Positions 9,111-20,042 of a DNA stretch of 43,386 bases are shown one piece after another (position 1 is the stretch's first letter; each line of letters starts with the position of its first letter). The notes under the pieces were generated by a model. The model was not told where the DNA came from. It saw only the letters and a program-made list of their open reading frames with translations, and did not search any database. The translations under genes and the position numbers were made by a program. The DNA comes from Tricholomella constricta. Its lineage: Eukaryota; Basidiomycota; Agaricomycetes; Agaricales; Lyophyllaceae. Where the stretch lies: positions 1-43,386 of the forward strand of contig JAACJP010000080.1 of NCBI GenBank assembly GCA_013368375.1, in the 5' to 3' direction.

Positions 9111-9961
9111 GTAGGATACGTGGGGAGCCCGTTCATCCCAATACCCAATGGGTTATGGTATCTACTTGACTGATATGAAGCCAAGGATGACTACTGAACG
9201 TGGCATACGCCCTCCACCCCCAAACGCTCGTCTACTGCAGCAGCAAGAGCCTATTGGCATCCCTCCCCATTGGTGGTCCATTCACCTCGTGAGGATTTCG
9301 TCTTCCTTCTCAACGACAGGTGGGGTTCATGTTGACCTTGTACGACGCCTTGACCGATGCGACTGGTGCTGGGAAACGGAGGAGAGCAGAGACCGTTCCG
9401 GGCGCAACGATCGTGGATGGCATTTGGTACGCACGGACATGGACATACACGCTGCCATTGTCAAGTCCATCTTTTCGCATCGTCGTCAACCCATCGATGC
9501 TCAATGTAAGTGAGATGGTGCCGTCTTCAAATTCGCGAACAATCGTCTGACGCCGTGAGATTTCTCCCATGCAGCTATTGTACTCGCTGAACGCACCTAC
9601 ATGAGGACAAGCGCGTATTGGACGCTTCGTAGAAGGGGAATGGGGAGGAGCAGGGGAAGGGAATGGCAGGGGAACAGCGATCGACCATATGCCCCCGTCG
9701 ACATCCCTGGCGCCGGCCTCTGCATCTGCGGTGTCGACGGGTTGTGCAGATATCATGTCGGCGGGCTTGTTTGCAATTGGCCTGGCAAGGCCCAAATTTT
9801 CGCATTTATCATGTTGCTTTGCAAATTCACACCAATGGTATTTTCAGACCGAAATAAAATTAGTTAATTACACCGCTATAGCTACTTCAGAATGCGGCCC
9901 CGTAACCATTTCACCCTGGCCATGGCCCTCGAGCAGACTGTGTGGTGGTATCACGTGCGCG
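9111..9961. other. Overlapping open frames on both strands, no assignment, copy A
   Basis: The plus strand offers GFMLTLYDALTDATGAGKRR and TIVDGIWYARTWTYTLPL (about 9320-9480) before a gtaagt donor at 9508 and a gcag acceptor near 9573. The minus strand is open for 161 codons across 9310-9795. Neither is a family I know, and the two exclude each other. A decayed gene is likely, but strand and identity are open. Confidence 0.35.
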
Positions 9962-9980
9962 GCGCCCTCAGTGAGGGCGC
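9962..9980. repeat. Isolated palindrome, compensated form, copy A
   Basis: GCGCCCTCA-G-TGAGGGCGC: both arms differ from the array form by one base, and the two changes keep the arms perfectly complementary (A:T replaced by G:C). It shares the flanks GCGG and GCGA with the copy at 6344. Confidence 0.88.
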
Positions 9981-10191
9981 GACTCTAATTGTGTACATGC
10001 AGTCCTACTGCGCACCTTTGAGTGCTGATCCATCGTTATGCACCCCACAGCACGTGCTCACGACTCCACAGCCCCCCCCACAAGTGCCGGAGACAACACG
10101 TCGCCTGGACGTGTCAGTGTACTTGCTATGCGTCCGCAAGTCGCGCCTTTTGCTTCAATTCTTAGTTCTGTGGGTTAGCGTGCAGCCAGTG

Positions 10192-10530
10192 ATGTGAATG
10201 CGCCGCCAAAGGTGCCCATATACATACTTGTCTCGACATCGACCCCCTTTCCCGTTCCCTTCCTTGTCCTACTGCATGTATGCGCCTGTACGTCGTTTCA
10301 TGCGGTTAGCCGTGGCGTTCCTGGCGGCGGCGACTCAGTGAGCTCTATGCCTTGACTGTAAGTTGTATGTAAGTTGTATGCGCCGCTAGAGACGCCCACA
10401 TACCTGCATGTATCAATATTGTTCCTTCCCCGCTCCCATCATCTCCCTACCGTATGCGTGCGCCTGTATGCGATGAGTCGTGGCATTCGAGGACCTGGTG
10501 GCGGCGAATCTGTGAGGTCTTTATCTCAGT
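10192..10530. repeat. Degenerate direct repeat, ~180-bp period, copy A
   Basis: Two diverged copies start near 10196 and 10377. Shared blocks, in order, are ATGCGCCGC, GCCCA-ATAC, a C/T-rich stretch, TATG-GTGCGCCTGTA-G, GTGGC-TTC, TGGCGGCG and CTGTGAG or CAGTGAG. A small TGTAAGTTGTA direct repeat marks the join. No coding sense is visible; its function is unknown. Confidence 0.6.
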
Positions 10531-11400
10531 TGTAGATTATGCTGCTTACCCAAGCCCAAAGCTGCTTCGACGACGCATACTCCTGGTCAAATGATGATGC
10601 TACGAGCTGATAGAAGATTGTTCGTATGAGGGGGTACATCTGACGTCGACGTGAAGGTGATCGGCTGGGCTGCGCGGTATTGATTGCAAAATAAACGCCG
10701 TCGTCGTCGTATCGAGTGAAAAGAACTGTCGAAGCTTTGAGGATATGGGATCGAAGATCTTGAAGGCCCCTACAGCATGGTAGAGTCGCCGATGAGGGTA
10801 TACCATCTGGGAAAAGAGTGGTCATAAATTAGTGATTCAGATAAGCGCACGACGCACCTATGAGACTAGGTCTACATGGATATGATTCCCCCCCCCCCCC
10901 ATTGACCCCGCCATCTGCCAGATTGAGGAGATCTTGTTTCGCGGGTTATTGAGACACATTCTATGTCATATAGATGTATTTTTTCAGCGGAAAAAAGCAT
11001 TAGAAAAAGCATATACTCACCATCAAATGGTGTTTGGCCGTAGCAGTCGAAAGGAAGATATGAGAGCCGCTCTCGGTGGTCGTTTTCACACCACTGCATG
11101 CATGTCTTGCATTTCACCAAGCCAGTAATTGATAGCGAGGGGAAGGTGTTACGACGACAAGGAAGGGAGGGGTGGTCGAAGTAATCGGGACAGGGTGCGG
11201 TAGCACAATACAGTGCAGTGAACGGGCCAGAATTGCAGTGGAGGCGGTAGCCGGCATTTGCCGAGGCGCGCTCCCGCGCCCGCGCGCCAGGTCATAAAGA
11301 TCCCTGACGCCTTTCAACAGTTCAGCCGCGCCGCCTCCAGGAAATTCAGGATGACGGAAGATCCAAAGTACGCAGCGCGCGCACAAATTTTTGTGGGTGG
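10531..11400. other. Minus-strand open frames without assignment; C13 run, copy A
   Basis: Minus-strand frames at 10526-10825, 10872-11120 and 11114-11386 show no domain I can name; AVGAFKIFDPISSKLRQFFS and GGGAAELLKGVRDLYDLARG are the most protein-like pieces. A run of 13 C lies at 10888-10900 and has 15 C in copy B. Confidence 0.35.
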
Positions 11401-11836
11401 CGCACTTGTAGTAAATATTTTAGAAATTGAAAACTGTCCCGAGCGGATTTTCAGCACAGCCACATCAGCCACCCACCCGAACCCGCCACACAAAATTGTC
11501 TATAGCTCACTCAATTCTTCACCGACTTTCTTAAAAAAAAGTGCGCGAGCCATCGAATGTATATACAAACGTCATCCGATACCAAGATCTCGGATGTGGA
11601 AGCGTTGAAGATACTCAATAGTGTACTTTCCCACGCTTTTGCCCCTCTTTTCGGTGGTCCATAGCACCCACAAGAATACATATTTCGTCAAACGGATTAG
11701 TGCGCGAGCTAGGGGAGATGTAAAAGTATATACTTTACTGTTGGATTGACGCAATTTGCTTGTTTCAATCTTGAGAAAAATCGGGTCCAAAATCTGAATG
11801 GATAACGACCCGTTATCCGCTCCGCCAATGACTAGT
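11401..11836. other. AT-richer right end of copy A, no gene
   Basis: A 106-codon minus-strand frame (11572-11892) crosses the duplication boundary and so differs between copies; I do not regard it as a gene. Nothing else is visible. The segment ends at ACTAGT (11831-11836). Confidence 0.4.
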
Positions 11837-12039
11837 GTGACAGTTACTTGGGTGTGACTAGTGTGGCACATCTGGAGTATCTCGTAACTCAACTTCTGAC
11901 CGTAGAAAAATTAAGCAACTGTGAGAATATTTATCACTCTGTTGTCTTGTATTGACTAGTGAAGAAACCATGTGAAACGGACTTGAACTGATGAACATAT
12001 GTATTACCACTGATGACACACTATACTCTGAGACCGAAA

Positions 12040-12183
12040 CTCTAACCGAGACACGAGAAAAAACGTTCCCATACCCTAATCTCTAACCGAGACACCCGAA
12101 GCTCTAACGCAAACCTCTAACTCAAACCTCTAACCGGTTGCCGGGTACGCCACTCGCTGAGTACACCACTCGCTACGTACGCC
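12040..12183. repeat. Telomere-like core shared by both satellite families
   Basis: The core is a run of CTCTAACCGA, TACCCTAATCTCTAACCGA, GAAGCTCTAACGCAAACC, TCTAACTCAAACCTCTAACC, then a ~16-bp direct repeat of GTACGCCACTCGCT type. It recurs at about 13033, 14039 and 14893, and in every 1645-bp unit (for example about 16463-16593 and 30681-30811). The repeated CYCTAAC motif recalls degenerate CCCTAA telomere repeats, the sequence used by many basidiomycetes. The telomeric origin is inference. Confidence 0.6.
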
Positions 12184-12640
12184 ACTGATAAGCTTGTGAC
12201 TCAAGATCTGAGCGCCGGTTCTCCGAGATCTGTTGAATCTGGGGCCTTTTGATACTCCTCTTTCATCTTCTAAACTTCCAGCGAGAACCGAATAAATGCT
12301 GCAAAGATACAACATGTCCTCCTCCTGATACGGAAACTGATAAGCTCGTAACTCAAGATCTGAGCGCCGGTTCTCAGAGCTCTGTTGGATCTGGGGCCTT
12401 TTAATACTGTCCTTGCATATTACAAAGTTCCAGCGAGAACCGAATAAATGCTGCGGAGATACAACATGTGCTCCTCCTAATACCCACCACTGATAAGCTC
12501 GTAACACAAGATCTGAGCGCCGGTTCTCGGAGTTTCCTTGCATCTGGACCCTTTTAATACTCCTCTTTCAGATTATAAACTTTCCAGCGAGAACCGCATA
12601 AATGCTGACATGCTATCCCCTCATCAGTCATATTTCCACC
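12184..12640. repeat. 152-bp sub-repeats with internal inverted repeat (first unit)
   Basis: Copies start with ACTGATAAGC at 12184, 12336 and 12489; equivalents are at 13177, 13329 and 13482, then 14183 and 14336, then 15037 and 15190. Each has CGGTTCTC near its left end and GAGAACCG about 60 bases later. In the third copy the arms are nine bases long (12521-12529 and 12588-12596). Conserved text between them includes CTTTTAATACT. Gain or loss of one copy explains the different unit lengths. Confidence 0.88.
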
Positions 12641-12755
12641 AAACACCAATTACTTTTACAATTTTCACCCGGTTCTCTTAGCACATGAGCCAACTCATAT
12701 TTCTACCATCCATCCCCATCATTTGTACCAGCCAGATAGTTGCACCGTTACGCGA

Positions 12756-12776
12756 CACACTGGCCCGGCCAGTGTG
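12756..12776. repeat. CACACTGGCC palindrome (first of four)
   Basis: Perfect 10-base arms lie around a single C. Equivalents are at 13748-13770, 14603-14623 and 15457-15477. The copy at 13748 has GCGCACTGGCC-C-GGCCAGTGCGC: relative to the others, an A:T pair has become G:C by changes in both arms, and an outer A-C mismatch has become G:C, giving 11-base arms. Confidence 0.93.
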
Positions 12777-12839
12777 CGGCACATTATGTTAGGACGTGGT
12801 CACTACATACTGTCACTTGGGTGTGACCTGAGTCATGAT

Positions 12840-12869
12840 GTGGCTGTGTAGTGGACACTACACAGCCAC
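12840..12869. repeat. GTGGCTGTGTAGTG palindrome (first of six)
   Basis: Perfect 14-base arms surround the dinucleotide GA. Equivalents are at 12916-12945, 13846-13875, 13922-13951, 14700-14729 and 14776-14805, in pairs 76 bp apart. Just upstream of several copies is a smaller inverted repeat, GTGACAG-TTCTA-CTGTCAC. All six copies are perfect. Confidence 0.93.
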
Positions 12870-15495
12870 ATGGGTGACAGTTCTACTGTCACTTGGGTGT
12901 GACCTGAGTCATGATGTGGCTGTGTAGTGGACACTACACAGCCACCATTCAGTGTGACAGTTACTTGGGTGTGACCAACGTGGCACATCTGATGTGTTAT
13001 CACTGATCACACACTATATTCTGAAGCCGAAACTCTAACCGAGACACGAGAAAAAACGTTCCCATACCCTAATCTCTAACCGAGACACCCGAAGCTCTAA
13101 CACAAACCTCTAACTCAAACCTCTAACCGGTTGCCGGGTACGCCACTCGCTGAGTACACCACTCGCCACGTACGCCACTGATAAGCTTGTGACTCAAGAT
13201 CTGAGCGCCGGTTCTCCGAGATCTGTTGAATCTGGGGCCTTTTAATACTCCTCTTTCATCTTCTAAACTTCCAGCGAGAACCGAATAAATGCTGCAAAGA
13301 TACAACATGTCCTCCTCCTGATACGGAAACTGATAAGCTCGTAACTCGAGATCTGAGCGCCGGTTCTCGGAGATCTGTTGGATCTGGGGCCTTTTAATAC
13401 TATCCTTTTGTACTACAAAGTTCCAGCGAGAACCGAATAAATGCTACGGAGATACAACATGTCCTCCTCCTAATACCCACCACTGATAAGCTCGTAACCC
13501 AAGATCCGAGCGCCGGTTCTCGGAGTTTTCTTGCATCTGGGGCCTTTTAATACTCCTCTTTCAGATTATAAACTTTCCAGCGAGAACCGCATAAATGCTG
13601 CGATGCTATCCCCTCATCAGTCATATTTCCACCAAACACCTATTATTTTTCCAATTTTAACCCGGTTCTCCGAGCACCACAGCCAACTGACATTCCTACC
13701 CCTCATCCCCATCATTTGTACCAGCCAGATAGTTGCACCGTCACGGGGCGCACTGGCCCGGCCAGTGCGCGGCACATTATGTTAGGATGTGGTCACTACA
13801 TGGGTGACAGTTCTACTGTCACTTGGGTGTGACCTGAGTCATGATGTGGCTGTGTAGTGGACACTACACAGCCACATGGGTGACAGTTCTACTGTCACTT
13901 GGGTGTGACCTGAGTCATGATGTGGCTGTGTAGTGGACACTACACAGCCACCATTCAGTGTGACAGTTACTTGGGTGTGACCAACGTGGCACATCTGATG
14001 TGTTATCACTGATCACACACTATATTCTGAAGCCGAAACTCTAACCGAGACACGAGAAAAAACGTTCCCATACCCTAATCTCTAACCGAGACACCCGAAG
14101 CTCTAACGCAAACCTCTAACTCAAACCTCTAACCGGTTGCCGGGTACGCCACTCGCTGAGTACACCACTCGCCACGTACGCCACTGATAAGCTTGTAACT
14201 CGAGATCTGAGCGCCGGTTCTCTGAGATCTGTTGGATCTGGGGCCTTTGAATACTGTCCTTTTAGATTACAAAGTTCCAGCGAGAACCGAATAAATGCTA
14301 CGGAGATACAACATGTCCTCCTCCTGATACCCACCACTGATAAGCTCGTAACACAAGATCTGAGCGCCGGTTCTCGGAGTTTCCTTGCATCTGGGGGCTT
14401 TTAATACTCCTCTTTCATATTATAAACTTTCCAGCGAGAACCGCATAAATGCTGCCATGCTATTCCCTCATCAGTCATATTTTCACCAAACACCAATTAC
14501 TTTTACAATTTTCACCCGGTTCTCTTAGCACTCAAGCCAACTCATATTTCTACCATCCATCCCCATCTTTTGTACCAGCCAGATAGTTGCACCGTTACGC
14601 GACACACTGGCCCGGCCAGTGTGCGGCACATTATGTTAGGATGTGGTCACTACATGGGTGACAGTTCTACTGTCACTTGGGTGTGACCTGAGTCATGATG
14701 TGGCTGTGTAGTGGACACTACACAGCCACATGGGTGACAGTTCTACTGTCACTTGGGTGTGACCTGAGTCATGATGTGGCTGTGTAGTGGACACTACACA
14801 GCCACCATTCAGTGTGACAGTTACTTGGGTGTGACCAACGTGGCACATCTGATGTGTTATCACTGATCACACACTATATTCTGAAGCCGAAACTCTAACC
14901 GAGACACGAGAAAAAACGTTCCCATACCCTAATCTCTAACCGAGACACCCGAAGCTCTAACGCAAACCTCTAACTCAAACCTCTAACCGGTTGCCGGGTA
15001 CGCCACTCGCTGAGTACACCACTCGCCACGTACGCCACTGATAAGCTTGTAACTCGAGATCTGAGCGCCGGTTCTCTGAGATCTGTTGGATCTGGGGCCT
15101 TTGAATACTGTCCTTTTAGATTACAAAGTTCCAGCGAGAACCGAATAAATGCTACGGAGATACAACATGTCCTCCTCCTGATACCCACCACTGATAAGCT
15201 CGTAACACAAGATCTGAGCGCCGGTTCTCGGAGTTTCCTTGCATCTGGGGGCTTTTAATACTCCTCTTTCATATTATAAACTTTCCAGCGAGAACCGCAT
15301 AAATGCTGCCATGCTATTCCCTCATCAGTCATATTTTCACCAAACACCAATTACTTTTACATTTTTCACCCGGTTCTCTTAGCACATGAGCCAACTCATA
15401 TTTCTACCATCCATCCCCATCATTTGTACCAGCCAGATAGTTGCACCGTTACGCGACACACTGGCCCGGCCAGTGTGCGGCACATTATGTTAGGA

Positions 15496-17686
15496 ACATC
15501 ATAAAATTGTCCCGCTAGTGGTACGTAATTTAATTTATTGTACTTGCTGAGAATACTAGCATTCACGCAAATTGCCCGTGTTGCGCATCAGCTTCTACGT
15601 TGCCTCGCTGGTGTTAGATTTGCGTTGTCAGGAACAATCGTGTGCAGTGTGTTTGATTTGACTTGCATCTCGCTGCAAGCAAACTTCTGTACGTAGCTAG
15701 TCCGATCTATTATGCTGCCGCTAGTCGTACGTAGCTAGTTCGATCTATTATACTCGCTCAGAATACTGGCTAGTGTATTGAACAGACAGACCACACGTCA
15801 GATTTTACATTGCCTCGCTGGCATTTGTTTTGATTTGCATTTGTTTGGACATGTATGCATGGCACCCTCAGTGAGGGTGCACCCATGCCCGCAAGAAAAC
15901 CAACCATCCGTCGGGATCACAACAAAAAGAAGTACACACCTCCTTGACCTGTCGCTCATTGGCTACATCGATTGCAGTGAAAGGTGTTGTTGCGTATAGC
16001 CAAGGCTCATTTAAATGTGTCGCTGGACTCAAACAACATCTCATAAAAACGTGCCACTAGTCGTACATAATTTATTGTACTTCTGAGAATACTAGCGCTT
16101 ACGCAAACTGCCCGTGTTGCACAACAGATTTCACGTTGCCTCGCTGGCATAATAAGTTGTACATGATTTATTGTACCTGCTCAAAATACTAGCGTTTACG
16201 CAAATAACCCATTAGACTTTACGTTGCCTTGCTGGCGTTGGATTTGTGTTGTCAGGGACAAACGTGTGTGGCGTCTTTGATTTGACTTGCAGCTTAAGTC
16301 GTATGTAATTTATTGCACTTGCTCAGAATACTAGCCATCAGATTTTATGTTGCCTTGCTGGCGTTGGATTTGTGTTGTCGGGAACAAACGTGCGTGGTGC
16401 GTTTTATTTGACTTGCATCTCACTCCATCTTTTCCGAGCAGAACATGTTTTCGAACCCAAAACCTTAACCGAGATACGAGCAGAAACGTTCCCAACCCAA
16501 AACTCTGACCGAGGCACCCGAAGCCCTAACTCAAACCTCTAACCGGTCGCCGGGTACGCCACTCGCTGGGTACACCACTCGCCAGGTACGCCATCCATCA
16601 CGTATGCTAGTCGCCTCCCACGCACCACGTTTAGTCGCAGGTCATGTTCCTGAAAGCATCAGCCAGACGGATCGAAAGGTCTGTCAAGCATCAACAATCC
16701 CTGACAGCATACGTAGCCGTACGTTTTTTCTCTTGAGCTTCAAAAGAAAGCCAACCGTTGCAATCAGCACACGCATGCACAACAACATTCACGCAAGCAA
16801 ACTTACCATCAGGATCACAACAAAACAAGTACGCACCACAGAGCTCGACTTCAATGGCTTTCACCCGTCACTCATCGGTTATTGTGTTGCTAGAACGTAT
16901 TGACCTGTCGCTCATCGGCTACGTCAGTTGCAGTGAAAGTCGTCGTTGCATATGCCCAAAGATATCCCTACACCCTCCCTCGCTCTCGTTAGAACGTGTC
17001 ACTCAAACGACATCTCATCAAAACGTGCCACTAGTCGTACATAATTTATTGTCCTTGCTGAGAATACTAGCTTTTACGCGAAGCAGACTGCCCGTCAGAT
17101 TCTACATTACCTCACTAGTGTTGGATTTGCGTCGTCAGGAACATCATAAAATTGTCCCGCTAGTGGTACGTAATTTAATTTATTGTACTTGCTGAGAATA
17201 CTAGCATTCACGCAAATTGCCCGTGTTGCGCATCAGCTTCTACGTTGCCTCGCTGGTGTTAGATTTGCGTTGTCAGGAACAATCGTGTGCAGTGTGTTTG
17301 ATTTGACTTGCATCTCGCTGCAAGCAAACTTCTGTACGTAGCTAGTCCGATCTATTATGCTGCCGCTAGTCGTACGTAGCTAGTTCGATCTATTATACTC
17401 GCTCAGAATACTGGCTAGTGTATTGAACAGACAGACCACACGTCAGATTTTACATTGCCTCGCTGGCATTTGTTTTGATTTGCATTTGTTTGGACATGTA
17501 TGCATGGCACCCTCAGTGAGGGTGCGCCCATGCCCGCAAGAAAACCAACCATCCGTCGGGATCACAACAAAAAGAAGTACACACCTCCTTGACCTGTCGC
17601 TCATTGGCTACATCGATTGCAGTGAAAGGTGTTGTTGCGTATAGCCAAGGCTCATTCAAATGTGTCGCTGGACTCAAACAACATCT
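15496..17686. repeat. 1645-bp satellite array, left block (about 1.3 units)
   Basis: A partial unit (15496-15725), a complete unit (15726-17370) and a partial unit (17371-17686) precede the diverged stretch. The block enters from the palindrome-rich array at AGGA (15492-15495), which both sequences have at that point. Private variants separate it from the right-hand array: GTGCACCC at 15878, CTCTGACCG near 16501, and ACGCGAAG near 17074 where the right-hand units have ACGCAAAG. The short open frames in each unit are not genes. Confidence 0.95.
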
Positions 17687-17939
17687 TGGGATCACAACAA
17701 AAAGAAGTACACACCTCCTTGACCTGTCGCTCATTGGCTACGTCGATTGCAGTGAAAGGTGTTGTTGCATATAGCCAAGGCTCATTCAAATGGATTTGTG
17801 TTAACACACATTGCCCGTCAGACCTTATGTTGCCTCCCTGGTGTTGGATTTGCGTTGTCGGGATTAATTGTGTGCGGTGTGTTCGATATTTGACTTGCAT
17901 CTCACTCCAGAGCAGAACATGTTTTTGAACCCAACACTC
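17687..17939. repeat. Rearranged and diverged 1645-family piece
   Basis: At 17687 the unit jumps back and repeats about 110 bp of the preceding text (GGATCACAACAAAAAGAAG onward), then continues as a more diverged monomer (GGATTTGTGTTAACACACAT, ATGTTGCCTCCCTGG, GAGCAGAACATG). The last motif also precedes the telomere-like core in regular units, but here it leads into the palindrome array instead. Confidence 0.8.
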
Positions 17940-18281
17940 CCTGCAGTTTTAGACATGTTCCCAACATACATGGCACTCTCAGTAAGGGTGTACCCATGCC
18001 TGCAGTTTCAGGCATTTCCCAACGTGCACAGCACCCTCAGTGAGGGTGCACCCATGCCCGCAGTTTTGCAGATTTTATTTGAACCTGTGTGCATGGCACC
18101 CTCAGTGAGGGTGCGCCCATGCCTGCAGTTTCAGACATATTCCCAACATGCACAGCACCCTCATTGAGGGTGCGCTCATGCCTGCAGTTCAGACATATTC
18201 CCAATGTACATGGCACCCTCAGTGAGGGTGCACCCATGGGTGCAGATTTTATTTGGTGCATGGCACCCTCAGTGATGGTGC
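17940..18281. repeat. Six-member palindrome array, ~50-65-bp spacing (complete form)
   Basis: Palindromes lie at 17973-17991 (degenerate), 18031-18049, 18096-18114, 18155-18173, 18213-18231 and 18263-18281, spaced 58, 65, 59, 58 and 50 bp. The core is GCACCCTCA-N-TGAGGGTGC. Several copies extend outward as GCATGG...CCATGC with a small bulge. Spacers are related to each other (CTGCAGTTTCAGACATATT type), so this is a tandem module and not a CRISPR. The copy B duplication starts, as far as visible, inside this array at 18107. Confidence 0.92.
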
Positions 18282-18435
18282 GCCTATGCCCACAAGCAAA
18301 CTGAGCTGGGATCTCTTTCACAAAGCACAGGGTTGGGGCTCAAGCTGGGGACTTCGGGGATGAGCTTGAGGCTGCGGGGCTTCGGGGCTTCGGGCTTTCA
18401 GCATGTGATCGGGGCTTTGCTTCCGGCTCGTGATT

Positions 18436-18469
18436 GGGGCTTCGGGCTTTGGGCATTCGGGGATTCGGG
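18436..18469 (+). other. Potential G-quadruplex tract, copy B
   Basis: Equivalent of 331-365 with one T fewer in the first loop: GGGG-CTTC-GGG-CTTT-GGG-CATTC-GGGG-ATTC-GGG. The G runs are unchanged; only loop length differs between copies. Confidence 0.6.
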
Positions 18470-19440
18470 TTTGGCCGCTCCACTGCAATAACAGATCTCT
18501 GCAAGCTCTCCATCCGTCTGAATGAAGGCGAAGCAACCTTAAGACTGTATATATCTTCTTGAAAGGTCTCCATAATACTCCCGAGATCTTCACAGAAGAA
18601 GTGTGCATTATTCAGTCATATGGTTCTGTTATTTACATCCAAAATCAAAGCTTGAAGAACCAGAATTTTCCATGCACCCCTTCATGACCCCTTCATCCGC
18701 AGTACTTGCAGCCACAATCCTTTGCAGCGACTGCGGAAGGCTTTAATATGCCAGGTTATGGCGGCAGTGTTGATCGTGAACAGAGCCGGGCTATACTTGG
18801 TAGGGTCCCACACTCAAAGTAGATATCCCATCGCCATCATATCATATCAAGTTAGGATGCACGATGTACATGGTGTTCAGCCTGCAGATTGTGTCAGCTG
18901 TGTGATTGAGGCACAGTTAAACGAGAATGATGAAACAATGGCAACGCATACCTTGCGCGCTTTGAGAAGTTCATTGGCGAGGGTTAGAGCCGCCAATACC
19001 CGCCATCGCACGCTTGCCTCTTCTGCCCATATAGCACTTCTCCCGGCCGTAATCCCTGCACCGCGCCCGAAGTTCCCAGTTCCAGATGATGCAGCACCCC
19101 AACACTGCCCTGCGCCCTGTGCTCCGTGTATGAGTTCTGCGACATATACCATAGTCAGGAACATCTACACACTGCAGTAAATTACTTACGTACCAGCCTG
19201 TGCAGTACAACTGTACTCAGTGTTCGATTGTTTGAGTGGCAGAGACACCGTGTGATTGATGTCAGTTTGATGAGGTGCGTAAGTGATTGGTCTGACCTTG
19301 ACTGTCCGCCACTGCCGATCTTCATGTGCCCCAAGCGCGGGGTCGCAGTCAGGAAGGGTCGTGTTGCAACAATGAATTAGATCGAGAACCAAACAAGAAA
19401 AGTGATAGCTAGACAAAATCGGAGCATGGTCAAGGTAAAT
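18470..19440. other. No recognisable gene, copy B
   Basis: Equivalent of 366-1335. Holds most of the single-base differences from copy A (near 18680, 18991, 19001 and 19357), which change every long frame, so no coding constraint is visible. Confidence 0.5.
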
Positions 19441-19541
19441 AAGGCTTACCAGTGCTCAGTTGGTAAATGCGACACGGCTGCACATGTCGTTCATGAACGA
19501 TGATGGCCTGGGCTCGGGGGTTCACAGTGCCTCTCTAATCT
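19441..19541 (+). other. tRNA-like / pol III-promoter-like stretch, copy B
   Basis: Same bases as 1336-1436: box A-like TGCTCAGTTGGTAAA, CGACA/TGTCG stem, partial box B. Same doubts apply. Confidence 0.3.
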
Positions 19542-20042
19542 CCACGGAAAAGCTACTCAAAGCCTCTAAGTTGCGTTGAAGAGAGCAAAGAGCAGAACCG
19601 AAGCACATAGCCTGGTTGAGCCATCGATGTCAGATTACAATCTACGAGAGGAAGACTGCCAAAGTGACGGCTCAAGCAGAGGGGAAAGGGAGGAAGCAGG
19701 GGTCAGGCGTGACCATCGGACACCGAAAACTGGTGCATCAACGGCGAGCAATGGCCGCATTGTACACATGCGACGAGTCCCAAAGAAGAAGATGTAACAA
19801 GACAGAAAAAGAGAAGACTAAGGAGACGCAGCCGGATATCTTTCATGAAATAATATATATAAACACCCAGCAGTGGCAGCGACAGCGCCCCCTCATGTAT
19901 ATGAACCTTAGCCTGAGAACACTCACATAACCCCCTTCCTCCCTCTCGTTCCTTGCTACCCATGGCTGACAGGACAGGACAGGACACGACGCGATATCCA
20001 GATACCAGTTACCAGATAGACAACGGGGTGCCTGGGGTGAGC

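Larger units (their letters stand above)
1..11836. repeat. Large segmental duplication, copy A (left end outside window)
   Basis: Base 1 aligns with base 18107 and the match continues to 11836/29943. The differences I found are single-base length changes near 247, 337, 576, 897 and 1255, one T/C substitution near 885, and a C run of 13 versus 15 at 10888. All but the C run lie in the first 1.3 kb. From about 1260 to 10880 the two copies keep a constant offset of 18105 and every open frame I compared is identical. The segment carries only broken genes. Its right end, at ACTAGT, joins the palindrome-rich array, whereas copy B joins the 1645-bp satellite at the same bases. The duplication is either very recent or an assembly product. 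Confidence 0.97.
11837..15495. repeat. Palindrome-rich tandem array, four units of 1117/1006/854/682 bp
   Basis: Using GTGACAGTTACTTGGGTGTG as the marker, units start at 11837, 12954, 13960 and 14814; the last is cut at 15495. Each has, in order, a telomere-like core, two or three 152-bp sub-repeats, a linker, the palindrome CACACTGGCC-C-GGCCAGTGTG, and a block with GTGGCTGTGTAGTG-GA and its complement. The 854-bp unit equals the 1006-bp unit minus exactly one 152-bp sub-repeat. The last two units are almost identical. The array replaces, at the right end of copy A, what is 1645-bp satellite at the right end of copy B. No protein is encoded. Confidence 0.95.

Noticed and set aside
9310..9795. 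A 161-codon minus-strand gene
   Set aside because: The plus strand is equally open with plausible splice sites; no motif decides between them.
11572..11892. A 106-codon minus-strand gene
   Set aside because: It spans the boundary between the duplicated segment and the satellite array; copy B has a different start and no motif is seen.
17940..18281. CRISPR array (evenly spaced palindromic repeats)
   Set aside because: Spacers are related to each other, repeats vary, no cas genes are present, and the DNA is eukaryotic with spliced genes.
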